From Ophioceras dolichostomum (Eukaryota; Ascomycota; Sordariomycetes; Magnaporthales; Ophioceraceae), in contig PYST01000163.1 of the NCBI GenBank assembly GCA_003049485.1, positions 23,075-87,074 on the forward strand: a stretch of 64,000 nucleotides of DNA, read 5' to 3'. The notes below the pieces were generated by a model. The model searched no databases. It was not told where the DNA came from and was given only the letters and a program-made list of their open reading frames with translations. Position numbers and translations under genes: made by a program. Of this stretch, positions 56,521 through 64,000 are shown piece after piece; positions within the stretch are counted from its first letter, which is position 1, and each line of letters starts with the position of its first letter.

Positions 56521-57323
56521 ATGCGGCTAGAGTTTGTTTCCCTTCAACTCCTCACCTTGGTCCTCCTCGGTGCGGCGCCCGCCTTGGCCAAGATCACCGA
56601 TTTCTGCAAGGGCTTCATGCTGCAACGCCGAGTGAACGAGACGGCCGAATCCGTCGGCGTTGGCACGATCTCGTGCTGGTGCACCACCAGGATCAAGCCT
56701 TGGGTACTCGGCTTTTACACACTACATCTCAGAGAATTTCTTTTCAACAATGATGGGGAGCTGAGCTTCAAACCCTAGTAGGTCCCTCACTCTTACCCAT
56801 CTCTACGCTATCCTGGTTTTCTCATTCAGTTGTTGATATATACCGTAACTCTGTTCCCTCCCCATTCCTTTTGCAGCCCTCACAGTGAGGAGCCTGGCGT
56901 CGACACATGCCGCCAGTGGCACCTTGACGGGAAGTCGGTCTCGATATCAGCCAACTGTATGCGCGAATCCGGCCACTGGGCGGAAGTATGGAGCTCGCTA
57001 GACCTCGGTAAGTACCTACATTTACTCTAAACACACGAGCAGGTCCGAGCAAAGATAATATCTCTGTCAAGTCGCTATGGGAGGAGGTGCGGACCAAAAC
57101 CGCTCAGCGCCTAGCTGGTTTGTGGGCTAACCGGGGATGCAACACACAACAAATAGACGATATCCTCGTGATGGACGAGGAACGGGGACTCTTGACGTTC
57201 CATGGATCCTCCAGCGAAGGACTTCCGGGATTTCCTCATGACGGCTTGACTGAATCCACGGCCCATCGGCTGGGCCCTTCTTTTCTCGCCACGACCTCGC
57301 CACAAGCTGCAGTTCCTCACTGA
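56521..57323 (+). CDS. CVNH-like secreted protein, copy 1 (intact, divergent)
   Basis: Exons 56521-56777, 56877-57007 and 57157-57323 give 184 aa with introns in phase 2 and phase 1; the second intron has a GCTAACC branch. The signal peptide is MRLEFVSLQLLTLVLLGAAP plus ALA. Repeat 1 has FCKG, ISCWC and a weakly conserved FYTLHLREFLFNNDGELSF. Repeat 2 has DTCRQWHLDGKSVSISANC, WSSLDLDDIL and ERGLLTF. These correspond to the (C...C, SIDL..(C/I)..N..G.L) pattern of cyanovirin-N homology proteins. It differs from the other copies by a C-terminal extension of about 40 residues (SEGLPGFPHD...). Probable secreted lectin-like protein; function inferred only. Confidence 0.68.
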
Positions 57324-57858
57324 GATATGGTGGAATACCTGTCAGACTGTTCTAGCAAAGACTGGCTACCAAAGTAAAATCACTGCTCGGAGGGAAAACT
57401 CTCATTACTCCACAGCCAATACTCCGAACTATCAAGTCCCTGCTTTTTATATTGTGCCAACGCTCGTGTCTTCTCTTCTTTGCCAGTGATTCTCGTGCAA
57501 GATACTCGTGCAGGAAGCCGCCGCCTGATCACTTTTCATTGAGGGGCTGCTCCTTCCCGAAGTTGCCAGTGAATCGGGAGCATCCATAGTCCTGTGCTAT
57601 CACCGGAAGGTGGGTGTTGCGATCACGGTCACACCGGCTGGCTCGTGAGTAACGTCGCTCACCGGTTCAGGCAGCAGCCACTTGCTCATAGAGAGCTTCG
57701 GTCCTTCTCTCCGGTCTGTGAGCCCCTAAATCGGTCTCCCTCTTTCTCCCAGCCATCCCTCCTCTTTTTCCTGCACCCCAGCTTCTAGCCCAGACCTCGC
57801 CATCAGCCCAAAGGCAATAAAAGCTCACGATCTCCGTTGCTGAAAATACAACCCAAAA
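57324..57858. other. intergenic between tandem CVNH-like copies
   Basis: Promoter of copy 2. No gene supported. Confidence 0.5.
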
Positions 57859-58590
57859 ATGCTCCTCCGTATCTCACTGTCCGCTATTTTCCTATCGATG
57901 GCCCAGTTCTCGTGGGCTGGGTGGGCCGGCAGGTCCATCCTGGGGACTTGCGAGAACTGCACGTTTCTCTACGGCCCCTCGGAGGGCACCAAGTGGCAGA
58001 GATTCCACTGCTTTTGCCACGATGAAGTCGGCACTCCTAACTTGACGACCGTCATCGACTTGGACCTCTGCATTGTCAACTGCAACGGTCAGATGCTGAG
58101 GAGGAGGTTTGTTGTCCGACCTACCTACCTACCTACCTGATTATCTGCCTCTACCACTCGCGTCTCCCTCTATATCCTGTCTACTTGATCCCCCTGTCTT
58201 TCTTTCTCCTTGAATTTTTGGTGGGACAGCGAAAGGTCCTCTGCAACAATAGCTACTGACAGGCCGAGTTCTTCCATCAACAACATGTAGCACTCATCTC
58301 TACGGAAAGACCATCTCGGACACATGCGAGCCCGTGAAGGAGATGAATAGGGACTACTGCTTCATGACGACGTGCAAGAACCTCAACGGGAAAGACGTCG
58401 AGCAAGACAGCTTGAAATGCCTGAGTAGTTACGCTTCGCTTCCCCCGCTCTTGCTTTCTGTCAAATCACGGGCAGCCACATATGTGGATGACGCCTGCGT
58501 ATTTTTTAGCATCAGGGCCGCTCTGACAATCTGCTTTGCGTAGATGATTTCCTGGAGAACAAAAACGGCGGGTTGGCGTGTCGGATCTGA
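57859..58590 (+). CDS. CVNH-like secreted protein, copy 2 (intact)
   Basis: Exons 57859-58106, 58291-58424 and 58544-58590 give 142 aa. Introns are in phase 2 and phase 1, like copy 1; donors GTTTGT and GTAGTT are weak but the acceptors and frame are consistent. The signal peptide is MLLRISLSAIFLSMAQFSWA. Repeat 1 has GTCENCTFLYG, FHCFC, TTVIDLDLCIVNCNGQML. Repeat 2 has ISDTCEPVKEM, CFMTTCKNLNGK, then SLKCLNDFLENKNGGLAC. Both halves fit the CVNH consensus, with additional cysteines (CxxC, CxC) in the first half. CVNH lectins bind mannose-rich glycans in other fungi; ligand unknown here. The first intron contains an ACCT tandem repeat. Confidence 0.78.
58119..58138 (+). repeat. (ACCT)5 in CVNH-like intron
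   Basis: Five ACCT units, 12 bases after the donor of intron 1 in copy 2. Confidence 0.95.
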
Positions 58591-58962
58591 TTAGTAGCCA
58601 TCCTGACAGTGTGAGGAACTGAGGACGGTGATGACCTGGCTGCCTTGGTGAAAAGGCATGATATTGAGAGTTGATTGGGTACAAAATCGAGAGGAAGGCG
58701 TGAATGCCATTCTTGGCGATGACGTAATGCTCTGTGGGAACCAATCGTTGGACCCAAGGGCTGAATGGGATCTCTTATAATCAACCGTAGTTTTAGGAAT
58801 TATCTCATACCATGAAACGGACGCATTTCCTCTTCACTTCCTTGCACAGTCAGGGAAGCACAGCCGCGAGAGCCTGAGAGATCAAGTCCACAACGTTTGC
58901 AGATCTGGAATAGATTGTAAGCAGAAGTGAACTCTTCCGTGTCGACACGAGGCTGACCTATA
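58591..58962. other. spacer left of the transposon
   Basis: No gene supported; ends at the TA target duplication (58961-58962). Confidence 0.5.
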
Positions 58963-58983
58963 AGCCCCCACCCATGGATATCG

Positions 58984-59131
58984 TGTGACGGTGGAAAACG
59001 CTCTTAAGGAGTGAGATTTTGGGAGCCTCTGGGGAGAGAGTTAGAAGCTCTCCCAGGGCAAAAAGGTGTAGTATTTGTAGGCTTTGTAAGCCCCCAAAAA
59101 GTGCCTGGAACACGTGATTCCTATCGTCACA
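58984..59131. mobile_element. 148-bp TG...CA insertion, probable solo LTR
   Basis: Begins TGTGACG and ends CGTCACA (short inverted ends of LTR type). It is flanked by a 5-bp duplication TATCG at 58979-58983 and 59132-59136. The undisturbed right TIR of the host transposon gives the empty site and confirms the boundaries. TG...CA ends with a 5-bp duplication are the hallmark of LTR retrotransposons; an internal MITE is the alternative. Confidence 0.8.
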
Positions 59132-59193
59132 TATCGGCCACCCCTGGAAGTCGGCCACCCACAACAACTACTAAGAGGCTATTCCGGGCCTAT

Positions 59194-60804
59194 CTACAGC
59201 CGCACCACGATCTCCGCTTCAATCTCGCTCTCGTCTGAGGCTTCAATACCGTCGTCTGAAGCTATTTCCACCCTCCCAACCTCCGCCTGGGCCCTCTGAA
59301 CGTTCTGCACGGTCGCGAACGTCGCATTGGGGTCAGGGTAGACAATCCTCCGTTCCCTAGGCTGGAGACCTTCCACTTGGGCCTCTAGACGTTGCGTTTG
59401 CATCTCCAGTTCGGCCAATTGATAATCCTTTCGATCCATGCCTTTTTAGAGCTTAGAAAGCAACAATCTCGTCGTGGAATTGCCCCCCAACAGAGAGGTG
59501 ATCTCTCGGGCCTGCTAGGCCACGTCACTGGCCTTGTGCGGTGTAGCCCACGCAATCGCTGAGGTGTTTTCCAGGAAAGCTGAGGGTTCGTGAGGTCGTA
59601 GTCCCTCTGGGAGGCCCTCAAAGAGCCTCGCATCGGTGCGGGCGTTGCTGTTTTCCAGTAGCAAAGGGCTCATGAGAGGCTTGCCCATCCTCACCGGCCA
59701 CAACCCCGTTGCTTTGAAGCCACCCTTGATATTATCGACGGTGAGGGCTTTTGATTGTGATTCTAAATACGCCTGTAGGAAAATTCGCTTGCTTACTACT
59801 ATAGAGTTGTTGAATTGAGCGTTGTGGTCGATAATAAAGCGGTACGCGTGCTTGAGGGGGCTGAAGACGCTTAGATCTAGGGGCTGCAGTACGTGGGAGG
59901 TGTGCGGAGGTAGGTAGACTGGCTGGATCTTATGGATAATGCATAAGTCCATGAAATCTACGGTAATATGACTACCGTGGCCATCCAGAAAGAGTAGACG
60001 GAGGTCATTGGGGTTAGCTGGGGTGGTATTCGGTATGAACACTTCCTGCAGCCATTTGACCCCCGTGGAATTGTCTGACCAGCCGTTTTTTGTAGAGGTG
60101 AACTTCCAGTCGGCCCAGGGGGTCAACTCCGTAGGAAACCACTGTTGTTGTCCCGAGGCGCCCTTGAAAATAACGAGGGGTGGGAGGTGACGGCCCGTGG
60201 CGTTAATGCACTCAATGAAAGTCGTCCAAGTCTTCGATCCAGGGCTTTTCCGTTGCAGAGGCCTCGTCTGGCGCTTCCCCAGAACGATATCACGGCCTCC
60301 CTGACCCTCCAGAACCCCGGCCTCATCCATATTCCACCGGTTTTCCGGCTTGACCACGGAGATCTCCGGGAGAGAGAGCTTCCGCCACCAGTCCTTGATC
60401 ACGGCCGTAGTAGCACCGTTGACGCGTGCAAACTCCATCCGACGAGGCTTCTGTGCTTGCAGAATAGGGTGCCGCTTAAGAAAGTTGGCTACCCAGCGTT
60501 TCCCTACCGGCCTCGTATCTCCTCGGCGTTGGAGGATGCGCTCCACGAGATACCGGAGTTTCCGGTGCATTGTAGGGAGTCCCTGAGCGGCCTGCGTGAG
60601 AACTCAGCCTTCCAGGGGCTCCTCTTGTGTCTCAGCTAAGCGCTGTTGGCCCGCGTGGGCTTGACGTGACGGGAGTCTCCCATGAAGTCGTTCCTGGAGG
60701 GTTGACCTCGGGACCCCCCATTCCAGGGAGGCCTTCCGCACAGATCGACCGCGCGAGACAGCCTAAACGGCCCAGGCGACGTCTTCTTCGGTATATTGCT
60801 TCAC
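59194..60804 (-). pseudogene. Broken DDE (pogo/Fot1-like) transposase
   Basis: The reading frame continues with four in-frame stops: TAG at 60765-60763, TGA at 60606-60604, TAG at 59517-59515 and TAA at 59448-59446. Three can derive from CAR codons (C to T) and one from TGG (G to A), the RIP signature. The start is now GTG at 60804. In the 351-residue central open part, HTH-like WVANFLKRHP is followed by the catalytic DDE domain: NMDEAG (first Asp), LLFLDGHGSH (second Asp) and HTSHVLQPLDLSVF, then GGFKATGLWPV. The C-terminal helix MDRKDYQLAELEMQTQRLEA resembles the usual Fot-type tail. The minus-strand N-terminal region YTEEDVA...GVPRSTLQ is the CENP-B-type HTH. Not functional as written. Confidence 0.92.
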
Positions 60805-60911
60805 TGTTGGTTGGTTAAGGCATTTCGACTTTTTCCGATTTTTTCAATCTTTTTTTGTGTAGAAATGCGGTGTTCCGTGGAGAGGGTTGTTGGTGCGGAG
60901 GTCCATATGCA

Positions 60912-60955
60912 GGTGGCCGATTTCCAGGGGTGGCCGATATCCATGGGTGGGGACT
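60912..60955 (+). repeat. Right TIR of the pogo/Fot1-like element
   Basis: 44 bp, reads inward as AGTCCCCACCCATGG. It carries two TCGGCCACC motifs. Matches the left end at 42 of 44 positions after the solo-LTR insertion is subtracted. Confidence 0.95.
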
Positions 60956-61142
60956 TAATTACCGTCTAGACAGGGTGCAGCTTGCGGTGGTCAATAAGTC
61001 GCAGGGTTTGTGACTCACATGGACGGTCAGGAGAATGTATGTTGGGTCAGAAGACTGCCAGCTCGCGTATCTAACTTCGGCGCCGGGGACTAGCAGGACC
61101 TGGTGCAGTGACAACGCACGCCTGGAGCCCATAGCACTCCGC

Positions 61143-61150
61143 TATATAAA
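61143..61150 (+). promoter_or_regulatory. TATA box of CVNH-like copy 3
   Basis: TATATAAA, 95 bases before ATG 61245. Weak evidence by itself, but the position is typical. Confidence 0.5.
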
Positions 61151-61244
61151 GATCGAGGCATCCTGTTTTCTGACCAACATCTCTGCCCTCCCCTCTCCAC
61201 TCGTCTCTCCATCAACTACCACCTACCACCTCCACGTCTCAGCA

Positions 61245-62033
61245 ATGTCTACCATCATGCTCCTCCAGCTTTTCTTTGTCATGTATTTGCTGGCTTGCGC
61301 TCCGTCAACCGTGAAGGCTGGCGACCTCGGGCCGCGCGGCGACGACGGCGTCAACAACTTGAGAGGTTGCGAAGACTGCAAGCTTGTCTATCCGGGCGCT
61401 GCGGACCCTTCGTTTTGGTGGATCTACAGCTGTACCTGCCGCGACGGCACGGGGCGCGGTCTTTATACCACCATCGACCTGAACGACTGCATCTGCAATG
61501 ACGACGCGAACCTGCGAAGCGTCAATAACAAGTATGTTACCTCGCCCCCCTCCCTGGCGCCGTACTAGGTATCATGCGCGGCAGAACGAACGAAGGCTGA
61601 CGGATGCGTCATGCACCCGGCCCTCATCCCCGACCCTCAGCCTCCTCATCAGGCTCGGCGGCAGTCGCTCCGATCCTCATGCAGGAGCTCTAAGAACGAC
61701 GAATTCTGGTGGTTCGGTGCGACTTGCAAGGATAATGCCGGTCAGGAGAAGTAAACGGGAGAGATCTGGCTAGGTAAGTTGAGCGCACCCTACGAGACTC
61801 TGGTACACGAACCACTAGAATACCTAGATGTGCCAAAAGCCTCTCGAATCTCTCTCTGTCCAACGCCACATCTCGGTGGGAGAAACCACGCTTAGTGCCT
61901 AGGTACCTAGGACTTAGTTCATCTCGCCAGGACTGTTACTAACTCCGCTCTTTGATTCCTCTTAAAATGGACAGGCGACGTGATCGACAACAACAACGGT
62001 GTAATGGCCTGCACGAAATCTACAGCTCACTGA
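61245..62033 (+). pseudogene. CVNH-like secreted protein, copy 3 (damaged)
   Basis: Exon 1 (61245-61531) encodes a signal peptide (MSTIMLLQLFFVMYLLACAP), then CEDCKLVYPG, YSCTCRDGTGRGLYTTIDL and NDCICND, a textbook first CVNH half ending in phase 2. The second half is present (SSCRSSKNDEFWWFGATCKD, GEIWLG and, in exon 3 at 61975-62033, DVIDNNNGVMACTK) but is not readable in one frame. Acceptors at 61641, 61653 and 61665 are off frame by one base, and a TAA (61752-61754) interrupts it. The TAA could come from CAA by C to T. Exon 3 has a good CTAAC branch. Splicing at 61685 would still give a shortened 118-residue protein. Sequencing error is possible. Confidence 0.7.
61898..61911. repeat. 14-bp perfect palindrome
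   Basis: CCTAGGTACCTAGG inside the second intron of copy 3. Related TAGGTACCTA-type motifs are scattered in other spacers of the window. Confidence 0.95.
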
Positions 62034-62600
62034 CCGCGGGCTTCACTCGCCGATGAGAGGAGAAGAAGGACAGGTGAAGAGGAAGAGGAACATAGGTAAA
62101 TTAAGCATGAAGGCGATGCGGTCGCATGCTGAATTATATACCAACTAGTCTTGAGCGATGGTTTCTAAGTTAGCCTTAAAATGGGATATTTATTTTATGG
62201 CGTACAAACTCACTGCGTGGCAAAGGGCTGAGAACATGCCAGGGTGTAACTGCTTGTCTGCAAGGCATATGAATCCAGGGGCCGTCGAGCGAATACTTGA
62301 AAGGACCAGCGCAGCACTCTTTTAATTTAAAATGCAGAGCTCGACGGATGAGCCATCCAAGAAAGGTTCTGTAAATACCTAAGTACTAGTACTTATAGTC
62401 CCCTCGTTTTGCCGTACTTTGAGGTCTTCGACAGCAGCAAGTTCAGTATCCCCTGTTCGACCCTCATCGATGATACCTCCACCTCGTGGCCGAGCAAGAC
62501 GCCCGCGCTCAACAGCTCAGCGTGCCCGCATCGTTCTTAATAATGGTCTCTGTTATCGACATGAGCCGAGCAGAACGGCGATGAGGATTGTATTCGTCAG
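62034..62600. other. spacer between convergent CVNH-like copies 3 and 4
   Basis: 3' regions; no gene supported. Confidence 0.5.
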
Positions 62601-63161
62601 CTATGCTTCGCACGATAGTTCCGGGGCGGCGATCGTTGAGGAGCTGAGACGTTCAGGGGGCGTAAGAGACCCAAGATGTGGTCGCAAACACAAGCAAGAA
62701 TGATGAACTGGCACTTACCAAGATCGATGTAGATAGGCTTTTGTAGGCCAGTCGAGAGTCGGCTCAGGGCCCTGGCAGTGGGCAAAAAGCGTCAGGTTGC
62801 CGTTCATTCTCGAGAGGGAGTAGAAGCGGCAGGTCGAAGAGAAGATGCCCCTGCGAAGGAGTCTTATCAGCAATACTATTTGCTATCAAGCGAGGCCCAG
62901 GGACGCGTACTCCTGTTTGTGAATCAAGCTGGAACCGTTATTCGAAATACAGCCGTCGAGGACGAGCGTCGAAGAACTAGAGAGCGTGTTGGGGTTGACG
63001 TTGTAGCAGCTGCAGCAGAGCTTGGGCTCGAAGTAGCTCTTTAGAATGGCCGTGGGGTCCACCTTGGCCGCTACCAGGAAGCAGCTGCCGCAGGAGTTAG
63101 AGATGCCGGCCCAAGACACCTTGAAGATGGACACGAAGGCCAAGAGGAATGAGGGATGCAT
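62601..63161 (-). CDS. CVNH-like secreted protein, copy 4 (intact, opposite strand)
   Basis: Exons 63161-62911, 62850-62719 and 62643-62601 give 141 aa, within one residue of copy 2. The signal peptide is MHPSFLLAFVSIFKVSWA. Repeat 1 has NSCGSCFLVAAKVD, LCCSCYN, TLVLDGCISNNGSSL. Repeat 2 has GIFSSTCRFYSLSRM, NGNLTLFAHCQG and IAAPELSCEA. Intron 1 is phase 2 as in the other copies; intron 2 is phase 2 instead of 1. Another frame of exon 2 reads IYIDLG, which could point to a one-base shift. The promoter side carries an AGGT tandem repeat about 40 bases upstream of the ATG. It is the only copy on the minus strand. Confidence 0.72.
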
Positions 63162-63725
63162 CTTGCTAGGCGTTATTGGTTCGCAGGTCTGGTTGACTAG
63201 GTAGGTAGGTAGGTAGTTGTGGATGAGACAATACGCGGGTGGGTTGGTGGGTTGGATATCTGGTCCATGATCAAGGCAGCAAAACGGGGCTCCTTTGGAG
63301 GCCCTTTTCAAGTGCTTCCGACCGAAACATCCACTGCCTCGGCCATCACCCGACAGCGTTGGTCCAAGTTGCGTCACCAATATGGCTGAATTGCCTCATC
63401 AGTTGATCACCTTTCTGTAAGCACTTTTGCAGTCAGTCACTTCGCCTACCGTAGAGCGAACCAGTCGAGTGATGCCTCATTCCGGCTTGCGCACCGTCAC
63501 TTGTGAGAGCAGCCCCGTCTAGGTACGCGGTTCGGTGATGCTCGGTTTAAATCACAGAACATCAACGTCCCTGGGCAGTGACGAGGCCATCCCTCGGAAG
63601 GCAACACCGGAGTCTGCGTTAGCCATAAATACCTGCCTAGTCGTGGAGACTCCCGCTCGTGAATGTTTACTAACTGCTACACTCTGAGTTCACTTCACCA
63701 CGACCGCAGACAGGAGTCAACCAAG
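63162..63725. other. divergent promoter region of copies 4 and 5
   Basis: Contains the AGGT repeat and a TAAATA motif near 63626. No gene supported. Confidence 0.5.
63198..63216 (+). repeat. (AGGT)4 tandem repeat
   Basis: Four to five AGGT units in the promoter of copy 4. It is the same tetranucleotide, on the opposite strand, as the repeat in the intron of copy 2. Confidence 0.95.
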
Positions 63726-64000
63726 ATGGTTCTACAGCTTTTGCTCGTCATGTGTTGGCTGGCTTCGGCCATGGCTGCCAAGCACGCTCCCATCAACTCC
63801 TCGTGTAAAGATTGCAAGCTAGTCTTCCCCGAGACCTCGCCGTTTTTCTGTTCATGTACGCCTGCAACTGCCGCGACGAAGGCGGCCGTGATCTCTATAC
63901 GACGATCGACCTCAGCAATTGTATCGTATGTAATACCGATGGGTTCTTGATGAGCTGGGATGATCCCAAGTATGTGTTACCCCCCCCCCCCCCCCCCCCC
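63726..64000 (+). pseudogene. CVNH-like secreted protein, copy 5 (partial, frameshifted)
   Basis: Signal peptide MVLQLLLVMCWLASAMA, then SSCKDCKLVFPE. The expected first half then reads only in a shifted frame (YACNCRDEGGRDLYTTIDL, NCIVCNTDGFLMSW). The shift lies at or near a T5 run (63843-63847); one extra T would restore both the frame and the family's phase-2 donor (GTATGT at 63970). The intron enters a C homopolymer at 63980 and the window ends, so later exons are not seen. Could be a pseudogene or a homopolymer miscall. Confidence 0.65.
63980..64000 (+). repeat. C homopolymer at the window edge
   Basis: At least 21 consecutive C, running off the end of the window. Such a run suggests an assembly end or a sequencing problem. 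Confidence 0.9.

Larger units (their letters stand above)
58963..60955 (-). mobile_element. Degenerate pogo/Fot1-class DNA transposon with 44-bp TIRs
   Basis: The ends are inverted repeats starting AG(C/T)CCCCACCCATGGATATC, flanked by TA duplications at 58961-58962 and 60956-60957. When the inserted 148-bp sequence and its 5-bp duplication are left out, the left end (58963-58983 joined to 59137-59159) matches the right end (60912-60955, inverted) at 42 of 44 positions. Both differences are transitions. Without the insert the element is about 1.84 kb, the usual Fot1/pogo size. The inner parts carry a repeated TCGGCCACC motif, probably transposase-binding sites. Confidence 0.93.

Noticed and set aside
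57008..57042. 35-base intron in CVNH-like copy 1
   Set aside because: Too short for a fungal intron; the acceptor at 57156 has a CTAAC branch and gives the expected family ending.
62597..62785. Minus-strand frame reading IYIDLG in CVNH-like copy 4
   Set aside because: It would need a frame change. The chosen frame joins all three exons and gives the expected length.

Overview
The window is nuclear DNA of a filamentous ascomycete, most likely a Sordariomycete (Pezizomycotina). The evidence is short introns of about 70-250 bases with GTRNGT donors and CTAAC/CTGAC branch points, a conidiation protein of the con-13 type, a Fot1/pogo-class transposon carrying RIP-like C-to-T/G-to-A nonsense changes, and GC-rich coding sequence in AT-richer spacers. 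Twenty intact protein genes and one tRNA were modelled in the first 55.9 kb. At the right end lies a family of five small secreted-protein loci, some of them broken. All exon models were read by eye from splice signals, phase and protein continuity; no alignment or transcript data were used.

Layout. 1.5-4.4 kb: a VWA-Hint (Vwaint/Vint) protein. 5.1-6.3 kb: a secreted protein with Lys-Gly/Asn-Gly-Thr repeats. 8.9-10.2 kb: a thiolase. 11.0-12.9 kb: a coiled-coil protein. 14.2-15.6 kb: a BAHD/trichothecene-acetyltransferase-like enzyme. 16.1-17.7 kb: an SRR1-like protein. 18.7-20.0 kb: a con-13-like secreted protein with an HExxH motif and a minisatellite inside an intron. 21.1-23.5 kb: two small two-TM membrane proteins. 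24.9-28.6 kb: an LRRC40-like leucine-rich-repeat protein. 30.4-32.1 kb: a fatty-acid desaturase-like enzyme. 34.6-35.7 kb: a cytochrome b561 membrane protein. 36.7-37.6 kb: a purine phosphoribosyltransferase. 38.1-39.0 kb: a mitochondrial oxidoreductase-like-domain protein. 39.6-41.8 kb: a disordered nuclear-type protein. 42.3-42.8 kb: DPM3. 43.95 kb: tRNA-Ala(AGC). 44.7-45.7 kb: an M50B-like membrane metallopeptidase. 47.3-48.6 kb: a gelsolin/fragmin. 50.4-51.1 kb: a mucin-like single-pass protein. 51.8-54.1 kb: a large-subunit catalase. 54.7-55.8 kb: a microbial-type PARG. Most of this part is ordinary, unclustered housekeeping and developmental gene content on both strands.

The accessory part is 56.5-64 kb. 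It holds five loci of one small secreted cysteine-rich family that I read as cyanovirin-N homology (CVNH)-like: two repeats, each of the form C...C + SIDL..C(I/L).N..G.L. Three loci are intact (56.5, 57.9 and 62.6-63.2 kb) and two are damaged (61.2-62.0 kb and 63.7 kb to the window end). All share a first intron in phase 2, and all but one share a second in phase 1. A degenerate pogo/Fot1-like element with 44-bp TIRs and a TA target duplication sits between the second and third loci. A 148-bp TG...CA sequence flanked by a 5-bp duplication (probable solo LTR) is inserted precisely inside its left TIR. The family runs off the right edge of the window, where the sequence ends in a long C homopolymer.

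The genes do not form one pathway. The coherent themes are cell surface and secretion (repeat protein, con-13-like, mucin-like sensor, DPM3 for glycosylation, CVNH-like lectins), stress and redox (catalase, PARG, cytochrome b561) and lipid or acyl metabolism (thiolase, desaturase, BAHD).
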